From Betaproteobacteria bacterium (lineage in GTDB: Bacteria > Pseudomonadota > Gammaproteobacteria > Burkholderiales > Casimicrobiaceae), in assembly GCA_016720425.1 (NCBI GenBank), contig JADKKQ010000012.1:1-64000 (forward strand): 64,000 nt of DNA, written 5' to 3'. The position numbers and the translations under genes were made by a program. The notes below the pieces were generated by a model. That model did no database searches, was not told the origin of the DNA, and saw nothing but the letters and a program-made list of their open reading frames with translations. How positions within the stretch are numbered: position 1 is the stretch's first letter; each line of letters starts with the position of its first letter. Positions 16,113 to 25,063 of this stretch are shown here, piece by piece.

Positions 16113-18476
16113 TCAGCGCTTTTTGCGCGGTGCCCGCGGCTTCGCTCCCCCCGGGAGCGGCTCGGGATAGACGGGTCGCGCCGGCGCCGCCTCGGCGGCG
16201 GGCTCGGCCAGCGTGAAGTCGATCTTCGTCGTTTCGAGGTCGACCCGTGCGACCTTCACCCGGACCCGCCCGGCCAGCTGGAACACCCGGCCGCTGCGCT
16301 CGCCGATCATCGCGTGGCGGCCGGCGTCGAAGTGGAAATAGTCGCGCCCGAGCTCGGTGACGTGCACCAGCCCGTCGATGTGCAGCTCGTCGAGCGTGAC
16401 GAACAGGCCGAAGCCGGTGACGCCGCTGATCGTCCCTTCGTAGGTCTCGCCGACCTTGTCCTGCATGAAATAGCACTTCAGCCAGTTGGTGACGTCGCGC
16501 GTCGCGTCGTCGGCTCGGCGCTCGGTCAGCGAACAGTGCAGGCCGAGCTCGGCCCACGAGCCCGCGCCGGGCTGATAGCGCGCGTTGGCGAGCACCGCCT
16601 TGATGGCCCGGTGCACGAGCAGGTCCGGATAGCGCCGGATCGGCGACGTGAAGTGCGCGTAGGCGGCGTAGGAAAGCCCGAAGTGGCCGACGTTGTCCGG
16701 CCGGTAGCGCGCCTGCTGCAGCGAGCGCAGCAGCACGGTCTGCAGCAGCGCGAAGTCGGGCCGGTCCTTGATCCGCAACAGCAGCGCGGCGTAGTCGGAG
16801 GCGGTCGGGTCGTCGCCGCCGGGCAGCGTCAGCGCGCAGCTGCCGAGGAAATCGCGCAGCGCGCCCAGCTTTTCCGGTGTCGGGCCCTCGTGCACGCGGT
16901 AGAGGGCGGGATGACCGTGGGCGGCCAGGAATTCGGCGGTGCAGACGTTCGCCGCCAGCATGCACTCCTCGATCAGCCGGTGCGCGTCGTTGCGCACGAC
17001 CGGCACGATGCGCACGATCTTGCCCTGGATGTCGAACTCGAGCTGCATCTCGACGGTGTCGAAGTCGATGGCGCCACGCTTCTCGCGCGCCTCTTTCAGC
17101 ACGCCGTAGAGGGCGTAGAGGTGCTTGAGGTGCGGCAGGACGTCGCGCATGCCGGTCGGTACCGACGCGGGCTCCGACAGCCAGTTCCACACCTGGGTGT
17201 AGGTGAGCCGCGCGCGCGAGTGCATCACCGCCGGATAGAACCGGTGCTTCCGGATCGCGCCTTCGGCCGACACGTCCATCTCGCAGACCATGCACAGTCG
17301 GTCGACCTCGGGCTTCAGCGAGCACAGCTCGTTGGAGAGCGCCTCGGGCAGCATCGGGATCACCCGCCGCGGGAAGTAGACCGAGGTTCCCCGCTCGCGC
17401 GCGTCGCGGTCGAGCGGATCGCCGTCGCGGACGTAGTGCGACACGTCGGCGATGGCGACCAGCAGCCGATAGCCGCGGCCCTTGCGCTCGCAATAGACGG
17501 CGTCGTCGAAATCGCGCGCGGTCTCGCCGTCGATGGTGACCAGCGGCAGCGCCGTCAGGTCGACGCGGTCGCGGCGGTCCTCGTCGCGCACTTCGCGCGG
17601 CAGCTTGCCGGCGGCCTTGCGCGCCGCGAGCGAGAACTCGTGCGGCAGGTCATGCTTGCGCAGCGCGATCTCGATTTCCATCCCCGGGTCGGTGTAGCTG
17701 CCGAGCACCTCGACCACGCGGGCGATCGCCTCGCGCTGCGCCGAGGGTTGCTCGACGATCTCGACCACGACGACGTCGCCGGGCTTCGCCTGGCCGCGGT
17801 CGCCGGGTGGAACCAGCAGGTCCTGATTGATGCGCCGGTTCTCGGCGACGACGAAGCCGATGCCGTGCTCCTCGTACAGCCGGCCGACGATGCTGCGGTT
17901 GGCGCGCTCCAGCACCTCGATGACTTCGCCTTCGGGGCGGCCGCGGCGGTCGACACCGGTGCGGCGGACCGCGGCCCGATCGCCGTGCAGCAGCTTGTGC
18001 ATTTCACGGGGACCGAGGAAGACGTCGGGGCTGCCGTCCTCGGGAACCAGGAAGCCGTAGCCGTCCGGGTGGCCCTGGACGATGCCGGCGACGAGATCGA
18101 GCTTGGCGACGACGCAGAGCTCGCCCTTGCGATTCATCAGCAGCTGGCCGTCGCGCTGCATCGCCGCGACGCGGCCGGCGAAGGCCTCACGGGCGCTTGG
18201 GTCCACCGTCATCTCGGCGGCGAGGTCGTCCGGCGGCAGCGGCACGCCCGCCTGCTGCAGCGCCTCGAGGATGGCGGTCCGGGACGGAAGCAACGCCGGG
18301 TCGATGTCGCCGCGGCGGCGCGGTGCGCGTTCCGGGGCGTTCAGGGGTTCCGGCGGCGCCGTCGGCGCGCGCGGGGCGGCGCCGGCGGCGCCGGCGGCGT
18401 GGCGCCGGGGCGTGGCCGCCGCCGAGGGTTTGGCGGCACGCCGGCTGTCGGGAGAAGGAGGGATCTTTTTTGACAA
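16113..18476 (-). CDS. rnr: Ribonuclease R
   Basis: Processive 3'-to-5' exoribonuclease of the RNB family, 787 residues. A disordered basic/Pro-Ala N-terminus (1-60) precedes cold-shock domains (GYGFLVPEDGSPDVFLG), the RNB catalytic core with DARDFDDAVYCER-like region (TARDFDDAVYCERKG) and a C-terminal S1 domain (YEGTISGVTGFGLFVTLDE) ending in a basic tail KPRAPRKKR. The only usable start is TTG at 18476, without a clear Shine-Dalgarno; weak initiation or a misassigned start are both possible. The start codon overlaps the -35 element of the divergent tRNA-Leu promoter. Confidence 0.93.
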   Translation of the reverse strand: MSKKIPPSPDSRRAAKPSAAATPRRHAAGAAGAAPRAPTAPPEPLNAPERAPRRRGDIDPALLPSRTAILEALQQAGVPLPPDDLAAEMTVDPSAREAFAGRVAAMQRDGQLLMNRKGELCVVAKLDLVAGIVQGHPDGYGFLVPEDGSPDVFLGPREMHKLLHGDRAAVRRTGVDRRGRPEGEVIEVLERANRSIVGRLYEEHGIGFVVAENRRINQDLLVPPGDRGQAKPGDVVVVEIVEQPSAQREAIARVVEVLGSYTDPGMEIEIALRKHDLPHEFSLAARKAAGKLPREVRDEDRRDRVDLTALPLVTIDGETARDFDDAVYCERKGRGYRLLVAIADVSHYVRDGDPLDRDARERGTSVYFPRRVIPMLPEALSNELCSLKPEVDRLCMVCEMDVSAEGAIRKHRFYPAVMHSRARLTYTQVWNWLSEPASVPTGMRDVLPHLKHLYALYGVLKEAREKRGAIDFDTVEMQLEFDIQGKIVRIVPVVRNDAHRLIEECMLAANVCTAEFLAAHGHPALYRVHEGPTPEKLGALRDFLGSCALTLPGGDDPTASDYAALLLRIKDRPDFALLQTVLLRSLQQARYRPDNVGHFGLSYAAYAHFTSPIRRYPDLLVHRAIKAVLANARYQPGAGSWAELGLHCSLTERRADDATRDVTNWLKCYFMQDKVGETYEGTISGVTGFGLFVTLDELHIDGLVHVTELGRDYFHFDAGRHAMIGERSGRVFQLAGRVRVKVARVDLETTKIDFTLAEPAAEAAPARPVYPEPLPGGAKPRAPRKKR

Positions 18477-18498
18477 GGGTCGAGGGTGAAAGTAAAAT
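18470..18498 (+). promoter_or_regulatory. Strong sigma-70 promoter of tRNA-Leu
   Basis: Perfect TTGACA (18470-18475), 17-base spacer, and TAAAAT (18493-18498), 14 bases upstream of the tRNA 5' end. The -35 overlaps the first codon of the divergent rnr gene. Confidence 0.85.
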
Positions 18499-18512
18499 TC
18501 GCGATTGCCGTT

Positions 18513-18599
18513 GCCCAGATGGCGGAATTGGTAGACGCACTAGGTTCAGGTCCTAGCGGTGGCAACACCGTGGAGGTTCGAGTCCTCTTCTGGGCACCA
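18513..18599 (+). tRNA. tRNA-Leu (anticodon CAG)
   Basis: Class II tRNA. Acceptor GCCCAGA pairs with TCTGGGC, the D arm reads GGCGGAATTGGTAGACGC, the anticodon stem CTAGG/CCTAG encloses TTCAGGT with CAG, reading CUG, and the variable arm is long. T arm GGTTCGAGTCC; discriminator A with encoded CCA at 18597-18599. Confidence 0.97.
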
Positions 18600-18611
18600 A
18601 GCTTGCAACCC

Positions 18612-18646
18612 GCAAAACAGGCGCTTCGAGCGCCTGTTTTGCTTTC
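18612..18646 (+). terminator. Rho-independent terminator of tRNA-Leu
   Basis: A perfect 14-bp stem (18612-18625 with 18629-18642) closed by a tight TCG-containing loop, ending in TTTTGCTTT on the plus strand, 12 bases after the tRNA. Confidence 0.85.
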
Positions 18647-18815
18647 CGCGCCCGCGGGTCGCTGCAGGCACCGCGCCGGCCGGCGCCCGCGCGCCGCCGC
18701 CGGGGGGCACCGGCGCGCACGCCTCGCCTACTATACGCTGGAGGAGCCTCGCCGGGCGCGCCGTCGGGCTCGCGTCGGTGCCTGGCCACCGGGGACGTCG
18801 CGGGCGCCGATCGCG

Positions 18816-20012
18816 TCAGCCGGTCCCCGCGGGCGCCGGTCCGCGGCCGAGACGCTGCAGCCGCCGCGCGGCTTCCCGCAGCGTCTCGTCGCGCTTGGCG
18901 AAGCAGAAGCGGATGACGCGGTGATCGGTGCCGTCCTGGTAGAAGGCGGACAGCGGGATCGTCGCCACCCCGAACTCGCGGACGAGGCGCTGCGCAAACG
19001 CGGCTGCCGGCTCGTCGCTGATCCGCCCGTAGCGGGCGAGCAGGAAATAGCTGCCCGCGCAGGGCAGGAGTTCGAGCGGCGTGCCGGCCAGCGCATCGCG
19101 CAGCAGGTCGCGCTTGCGGGCGAAGAATCCGGGCAGGTCGTCGTAGTGCGCCGGCTCGCGCAGGAATGCCGCCAGCGCGTGCTGCATCGGCGCGTTGACG
19201 GTGAACACCGTGAACTGGTGGACCCGGCGGATCTCGGCGGTGAGCGTGGGCGGGGCCAGCGCGTAGCCGACCTTCCAGCCGGTGGCGTGGAAGGTCTTGC
19301 CGAACGAGCCGACGACGACGCTGCGCGGCGCGAGTTCGCCGTGCCCGGCGAGGCTGCGGTGGGGGCAGCCGTCGTAGGTCATGTGCTCGTAGACCTCGTC
19401 GCTCAGCACGAGGATGTCGGTGCCGCGGGTCAGCGCGGCCAGCGCGTCGAGGTCGTCGGCGCCGAGGACGCTGGTCCCCGGGTTGTTCGGCGAGTTGACG
19501 ACGATGAGGCGGGTGCGCGGCGTGACCGCGGCACGCACCGCGTCCCAGTCGATCCGGTAGCCGGGAAAGCCGAGGGGCAGCAGCACCGGAATCGCGCCGG
19601 CGAGGCGCACCGCGGGCACGTAGCTGTCGTAGGCGGGCTCGAACACGATCACCTCGTCGCCGGGATGCGTGAGGGCGCCGATGGTGGTGAAGATCGCCTG
19701 CGTCGCCCCGGTGGTGACGGTGACCTCGTGCTCCGGGTCGTAGCCGCGGCCGTAGAGGCGTTCGACCTTGCGCGCGATGGCTTCGCGCAGCGCCGGGACG
19801 CCGGCCATCAGCGGGTATTGGTTGTGGCCGGCCCGCATCGCGGCGGTGACGAGGTCGACCAGCGAGGGATCGATCGGGTAGTCGGGGAAACCCTGGCCCA
19901 GATTGACGGCTCCGTGCTGCGCCGCCAGCGCCGACATGACGGAAAAGATCGTGGTTCCGGTGGCGGGGAGGCGGGAGCGCACGACAGGCGTCGAAGAGGG
20001 GTCGGTCATCAT
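18816..20012 (-). CDS. Class I/II PLP-dependent aminotransferase, YbdL (methionine aminotransferase) type
   Basis: Fold type I aminotransferase of 398 residues, probably cytosolic. The PLP lysine is Lys 239 (SFGKTFHATGWKVGY), with the substrate-binding SPNNPGT (about 174-180), SDEVYEHMTYDG, and a C-terminal arginine motif (VIRFCFAKRDETL). The N-terminal GTTIFSVMSALAAQHGAVNLGQGFPDYP is characteristic of the YbdL/kynurenine aminotransferase branch that accepts methionine and aromatic 2-oxo acids; exact substrate is inferred. Start is one of two adjacent ATGs (20012, 20009). It is a single gene, divergent from the H1-like gene. Confidence 0.87.
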   Translation of the reverse strand: MMTDPSSTPVVRSRLPATGTTIFSVMSALAAQHGAVNLGQGFPDYPIDPSLVDLVTAAMRAGHNQYPLMAGVPALREAIARKVERLYGRGYDPEHEVTVTTGATQAIFTTIGALTHPGDEVIVFEPAYDSYVPAVRLAGAIPVLLPLGFPGYRIDWDAVRAAVTPRTRLIVVNSPNNPGTSVLGADDLDALAALTRGTDILVLSDEVYEHMTYDGCPHRSLAGHGELAPRSVVVGSFGKTFHATGWKVGYALAPPTLTAEIRRVHQFTVFTVNAPMQHALAAFLREPAHYDDLPGFFARKRDLLRDALAGTPLELLPCAGSYFLLARYGRISDEPAAAFAQRLVREFGVATIPLSAFYQDGTDHRVIRFCFAKRDETLREAARRLQRLGRGPAPAGTG

Positions 20013-20352
20013 GGCGGCGGGCGCGGTGTCTCGTTGGCGCGGGGACGCGACTGGCATGCGCAGGGAGCGGTGCATTGTCGCAGAGGCCGCGCGTGACGTC
20101 ACACCGGCGCTGGCGCTGCGCGCGCAGCCGTGCCGCAGGTGCGGCGTGAGGGCCGGGGATCGTTGCCGCGACACAACGCAGGCCGCGCGGGGATCGCGCG
20201 CGAAGCGCAACGGGCGGGATTGCCGTGCCGGTTCGCGGTATTCTTCCAAGTGGGCATGCGATGCAACGCCCGCGAGCGCGGAGGTGCAGAACCCGAATCC
20301 TGTGCTCGCCACAACAACCCGTGCAACCCAGGACAGGAATCCGGAGCGACGT
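20013..20352. other. 340-bp divergent intergenic region
   Basis: Non-coding space between the aminotransferase and the H1-like gene, which are transcribed apart, so promoters for both should lie here; I find no well-spaced -35/-10 pair. A perfect 10-bp palindrome GTGACGTCAC lies at 20093-20102. Open frames crossing the region have no recognisable homology. Confidence 0.5.
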
Positions 20353-20967
20353 ATGAGCAATGATCTGTTGTCCAAGGTAGGTTCGATGGTCGAGTCGGTG
20401 AAGGAGAAGGCGCAGGAAGTCGGGCAGTCGATCGCCGACGAGGCGAAGGACGTCGCGCAGGGCGCGCAGCGCGAGATGGTGAAGGCGAAGCGCGCCGTCG
20501 TGAAGAAGGCGAAGAGCGTCGAAGCCGGCGCCACGAAGATGATGAAGGGCTCCAAGGCCAAGGCCAGGAAGGCCGTCGGCACGGCGAAGAAGGCCGTCGT
20601 CGGCGAGGCCAGGAAGGTGAAGGCCGAAGCGAAGAAGATGGCGACCAAGGCCAAGGGTGCCGCCAAGGGCGCCCAGCGCGAGGTGGCGAAGGCCAAGCGC
20701 GCGGTGACCAAGAAGGCGAAGAGCGTCGAGGCGAGCGCCGCGAAGACGGTGAAGTCGGCGACGGCCAAGGTCAAGAAGGCCATCGGCAAGAAGCCTGCGG
20801 CGAAGAAGCCGGCCGCCAGGAAGGCGGTCGCGAAGAAGCCCGTCGCGAAGAAGGCGGCGGCCAGGAAACCCGCGGCGAAGAAGGCGGTCGCGAAGAAGGC
20901 GGCGGCGAAGAAATCGGTCGCGAAGAAGCCGGCCGCCAGGAAGGTCGTCCGCAAGACCGCGAAGTAG
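20353..20967 (+). CDS. Lys/Ala-rich histone H1-like protein
   Basis: A 204-residue strongly basic protein. Residues 1-40 are a helical, mixed-charge head (LLSKVGSMVESVKEKAQEVG). Two homologous segments of about 31 residues follow, starting GAQREMVKAKRAVVKKAKSV and GAQREVAKAKRAVTKKAKSV, so the gene has an internal duplication. The last 65 residues are built of AAKKPAARKAVAKK-type pentapeptide-like repeats, as in H1-like and AlgP-like bacterial proteins. Such proteins bind nucleic acid; DNA compaction or a role at storage granules are both possible. GGAG lies six bases before the ATG and a terminator follows. Length is likely to vary between strains because of the repeats. Confidence 0.85.
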   Translation: MSNDLLSKVGSMVESVKEKAQEVGQSIADEAKDVAQGAQREMVKAKRAVVKKAKSVEAGATKMMKGSKAKARKAVGTAKKAVVGEARKVKAEAKKMATKAKGAAKGAQREVAKAKRAVTKKAKSVEASAAKTVKSATAKVKKAIGKKPAAKKPAARKAVAKKPVAKKAAARKPAAKKAVAKKAAAKKSVAKKPAARKVVRKTAK

Positions 20968-21012
20968 GGCCCGCCGAAGCGTCGCGGCGATCCCCGTCGG
21001 TCGCTCGCCACC

Positions 21013-21040
21013 ACGGCCCGGTATTCCGGGCCGTTTTTCT
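21013..21040 (+). terminator. Rho-independent terminator of the H1-like gene
   Basis: ACGGCCCGG (21013-21021) and CCGGGCCGT (21026-21034) form a 9-bp stem with loop TATT, followed by TTTTTCT on the plus strand. Confidence 0.88.
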
Positions 21041-21056
21041 CCTGTGCTGCTGCCGG

Positions 21057-21566
21057 TCAGCCGCCGATTCGCGCCCGCAGCTGGCCGGGGCGGAGGCTGT
21101 CGTAGACCTCGAACGGCTGGTGGATCCAGGGGTTGTCGGGCAGGTGGTCGACGTAGAAGTCGGGCTTGAACACCGAGCAGCCCTTCCACCAGAGGACCCC
21201 GGTCTTGCAGGCCGTGATGTGCGGCCAGCGCTCCGGCAGCGTCCGGTGCACCGCGGCGAGCGTGTGCCCCGAGTCGACCATGTCGTCGACCAGCAGGATG
21301 CGATCGCCCAGCCGCGGCGAGGTCATCGTCATGTGGTCGGCGATCACCAGTTCGCCGCGAATCGTGCCGCCTTCGGCCGCGTAGGAGTGGGTGGACAGGA
21401 TCGCCAGCGGGATTTCGTAGATGCGCGACAGCACGTCGCCCACACGCAGGCCGCCGCGGGCGATGCAGATGATCTGGTTGAAGTCGAAGCCCGCCTCAAA
21501 GACGTTGAGCGCGAGGCGCTCGACCAGCGTGTTGTACTGGTCCCAGCTGACGTGCAGGCCTGACAT
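21057..21566 (-). CDS. Purine-type phosphoribosyltransferase (Gpt/Hpt-like)
   Basis: Type I phosphoribosyltransferase of 169 residues. The PRPP-binding motif ILLVDDMVDSGHTL is at about 90-103, with the acidic pair Asp 94-Asp 95; the N-terminal IICIARGGLRVGDVLSR supplies the second PRPP contact. Neighbouring purA in the same orientation points to purine salvage (hypoxanthine/xanthine/guanine), but the base specificity cannot be read from the sequence. The normal start MSGLHVSWDQYNTLVERLA is used. It probably shares the transcript of purA, 79 bp upstream. Confidence 0.88.
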   Translation of the reverse strand: MSGLHVSWDQYNTLVERLALNVFEAGFDFNQIICIARGGLRVGDVLSRIYEIPLAILSTHSYAAEGGTIRGELVIADHMTMTSPRLGDRILLVDDMVDSGHTLAAVHRTLPERWPHITACKTGVLWWKGCSVFKPDFYVDHLPDNPWIHQPFEVYDSLRPGQLRARIGG

Positions 21567-21645
21567 CGGTTTCCCCCGGTGGTGTGCGGACGGCCGGCGG
21601 ATCGCGCGCGATCCGGCAGCGGCGGCTTGGCCCGTCCCGACGCCG

Positions 21646-22938
<1,293 letters not shown>

Positions 22939-22959
22939 GGTTCCCCGAGCCTCTCTCGA

Positions 22960-23955
22960 TCAAGTGTGTGGCGGAGCCGGCGGCGCGCGCATGACGACGC
23001 CGGCGAGCTGCCGCAGGTCCAGCGTGAATCCGGTTGCCGGCCGTGCGCGGCCGAAAGCCTTGCCGATGCCGTCGTAGCGGCCGCCGTTGCCGATGGCGTT
23101 GGACTCGCCGGCGGTGAACACCGAGAAGATCACGCCGTTCTGGTAATGATAGCCGGTGAGGTCGGCGAGATCGATGTGCAGCGCGTCGACCAGCGGTCCG
23201 CCGGTGTCGACCATCGCCGCCAGCGCAGCGAGCGCGTTGCGGATCGGCGGCGTGTCCGGCAGCCGCTCGCGCGCCCGGTCGAGGACCTCGGCCGCGGGAC
23301 CGTAGAGCGTGGGCAGCGCGGCCAGCGCGTCGCGCCAGGCCGCCGGCAGCCGGGCGGTCAGCTGCGTGACCGTCGGCAGGTCCTTCGCCGACAGCGCGGC
23401 GAAGAGCTCGGTGTCCTCGCCGTTGGCGGTGACGCCCGAGCCCGCGGCCAGCGCCCGGTAGACGCCGACGTGACCGAGATCGAGGTGCAGGCCGCGGACC
23501 CCGGCCGCCGCGAGCGACGACAGCAGCAGCGTCAGCACTTCGCGGTCGCCGGCGATGCCCGGCTCGCCGTAGAGCTCGGCGCCGATCTGCAGCACCTCGC
23601 GCGTCTGGGCGAGGCCGGTGGGCACCGTGCGCAGCACGCTGCCGGCGTAGCAGAGGCGGGTCAGGCCCGGCTCGTTCAGCAGGTGCGCGTCGATGCGGGC
23701 GACCTGCGGCGTGATGTCGGCGCGCACGCCGAGGAGCCGCCCCGAGAGCGGGTCGAGGACCTTGAACGTCTGCAGGTCGAGGTCGCGCCCGGTGCCGGTC
23801 AGCAGCGAGTCGAGGTGCTCGACCAGCGGCGGCTGCACGAGACGGTAGCCGCGGGCGCGGAAGTGATCGAGCAGCAGGCGGCGCAGCGCCTCGACGCGCT
23901 CGGCCTCGGCGGGGAGCACGTCGTCGATGTGCTCGGGGAGAATCCAGTTACGCAT
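22960..23955 (-). CDS. hisZ: ATP phosphoribosyltransferase regulatory subunit HisZ
   Basis: HisRS-like protein without tRNA charging activity that partners the short HisG and mediates histidine feedback. It starts MRNWILPEHIDDVLPAEAERVEALRRLLLDHF, has the class II synthetase-like fold, and ends at the motif-3 region GRARPATGFTLDLRQLAGVV. At 331 residues it lacks the C-terminal extension of roughly 50 residues that I associate with Burkholderia-type HisZ, but no downstream continuation in another frame is obvious. The start overlaps the DUF2065 stop by eight bases, so it is coupled. Confidence 0.93.
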   Translation of the reverse strand: MRNWILPEHIDDVLPAEAERVEALRRLLLDHFRARGYRLVQPPLVEHLDSLLTGTGRDLDLQTFKVLDPLSGRLLGVRADITPQVARIDAHLLNEPGLTRLCYAGSVLRTVPTGLAQTREVLQIGAELYGEPGIAGDREVLTLLLSSLAAAGVRGLHLDLGHVGVYRALAAGSGVTANGEDTELFAALSAKDLPTVTQLTARLPAAWRDALAALPTLYGPAAEVLDRARERLPDTPPIRNALAALAAMVDTGGPLVDALHIDLADLTGYHYQNGVIFSVFTAGESNAIGNGGRYDGIGKAFGRARPATGFTLDLRQLAGVVMRAPPAPPHT

Positions 23956-24139
23956 GGGAGACGAGGCCGTAGCCCAGCAGGCCGAGAACGATCGCGACCA
24001 GGCCGACGAAGCGCAGCTGACCGTCGCTCAGGTCGAGCAGCCGACGAAAGCTGTCGCGCCAGACGCGTGGCGCGAACAGCGGCAGCAAGCCCTCGACGAC
24101 CAGCACCAGCGCGAGTGCCGCGAGCAGCGATTCCTGCAC
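23948..24139 (-). CDS. DUF2065 small inner-membrane protein (YjeT-like)
   Basis: A 63-residue protein with two hydrophobic helices (SLLAALALVLVVEGLLPLF and FVGLVAIVLGLLGYGLV) separated by a polar RVWRDSFRRLLDLSDGQLR loop, the YjeT family layout. Function is not established; the gene is conserved next to hflC across proteobacteria, which suggests a link to the HflKC membrane complex. It lies 36 bp after hflC and overlaps hisZ. Confidence 0.9.
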   Translation of the reverse strand: MQESLLAALALVLVVEGLLPLFAPRVWRDSFRRLLDLSDGQLRFVGLVAIVLGLLGYGLVSHA

Positions 24140-24175
24140 TCCATCCCCCCGGGCCTCGCCCTGACTGCGCGCCGG

Positions 24176-25063
24176 CTACTTGCCGGGCTTCGGTCCCTGG
24201 CCGCCCTGATTCCTGAGGTAGCGGAAGAATTCGGAGCTCGGGTCGAGCACCATGACGTCGCTCTTGCTGCGGAACGTCGCCCGGTAGGCTTCGAGGCTGC
24301 GGTAGAAGGCGTAGAACTCGGGGTTCACGCCGTAGGCCTGCGCGTAGGTCGCCGCCGCCTTGGCGTCGCCCTCGCCCTTGACCTTCTGCGCCTGCTTGTA
24401 GGCATCGGCGAGGATGACCACGCGCTGCCGGTCGGCGTCGGCACGGATCTTCTCCGACTCGGCCTGGCCGAGCGAGCGCAGCTCGTTGGCCACGCGGCGC
24501 CGCTCGGACTCCATCCGCGCGAACACCGGCCCGGTGACGTCCGGAGGCAGCTCGACGCGGCGCAGCCGCACGTCGACGATCTCGACGCCGATCGTCTTCG
24601 CGTCCGCGTCGGCCTTCTGCCGCGTGGTGGTCATGATCTTGTCGCGCTCGCCCGAGATCGCGTCGTGGATCGTCCGCTTGTTGAACTCCTCGGCGAGGTT
24701 GGCGCGCACCGTCTGCGACAGCCGGCGGCGCGCGGCCTCCTCGTCGCCCTGGACGCTGATGTAGTACTGCTTGACGTCGATGATCCGCCACTGGACGATG
24801 AAGTCGACCAGCAGCGGCTTCTTTTCCGAGGTGGTGATCCGGTCCGGCTCGGGGTTGTCGAGCGTCAGGATGCGCTTGTCGTAGTACTTGACGTTCTGCA
24901 GCAGCGGCACCTTGAAGTAGAGCCCGGCGTTGGGCTGCGTCTCGATGATCTCGCCCAGCTGGAAGCGGATCGCGTATTGCTTCTGGTCGACCGTGTACAT
25001 CGCCTGCGACAGCACCAGCAGCGCGGCGACGAGCAGGGCGAGCAACGGCATCGTGAACTTCAT
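24176..25063 (-). CDS. hflC: HflC, regulator of FtsH protease (SPFH family)
   Basis: Inner-membrane, periplasm-facing partner of HflK; together they cage FtsH and restrain its proteolysis. The 295-residue protein has an N-terminal anchor (FTMPLLALLVAALLVLSQAMYTVDQ), an SPFH domain and a long helical part (RRVANELRSLGQAESEKIRADADRQ) that forms the cage wall. The start overlaps the hflK stop (ATGA), so the two are made in step. Confidence 0.96.
   Translation of the reverse strand: MKFTMPLLALLVAALLVLSQAMYTVDQKQYAIRFQLGEIIETQPNAGLYFKVPLLQNVKYYDKRILTLDNPEPDRITTSEKKPLLVDFIVQWRIIDVKQYYISVQGDEEAARRRLSQTVRANLAEEFNKRTIHDAISGERDKIMTTTRQKADADAKTIGVEIVDVRLRRVELPPDVTGPVFARMESERRRVANELRSLGQAESEKIRADADRQRVVILADAYKQAQKVKGEGDAKAAATYAQAYGVNPEFYAFYRSLEAYRATFRSKSDVMVLDPSSEFFRYLRNQGGQGPKPGK

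Noticed and set aside
18646..18815. Possible small RNA or gene between the tRNA-Leu terminator and the aminotransferase
   Set aside because: GC-rich sequence with no convincing promoter-hairpin pair or codon pattern.
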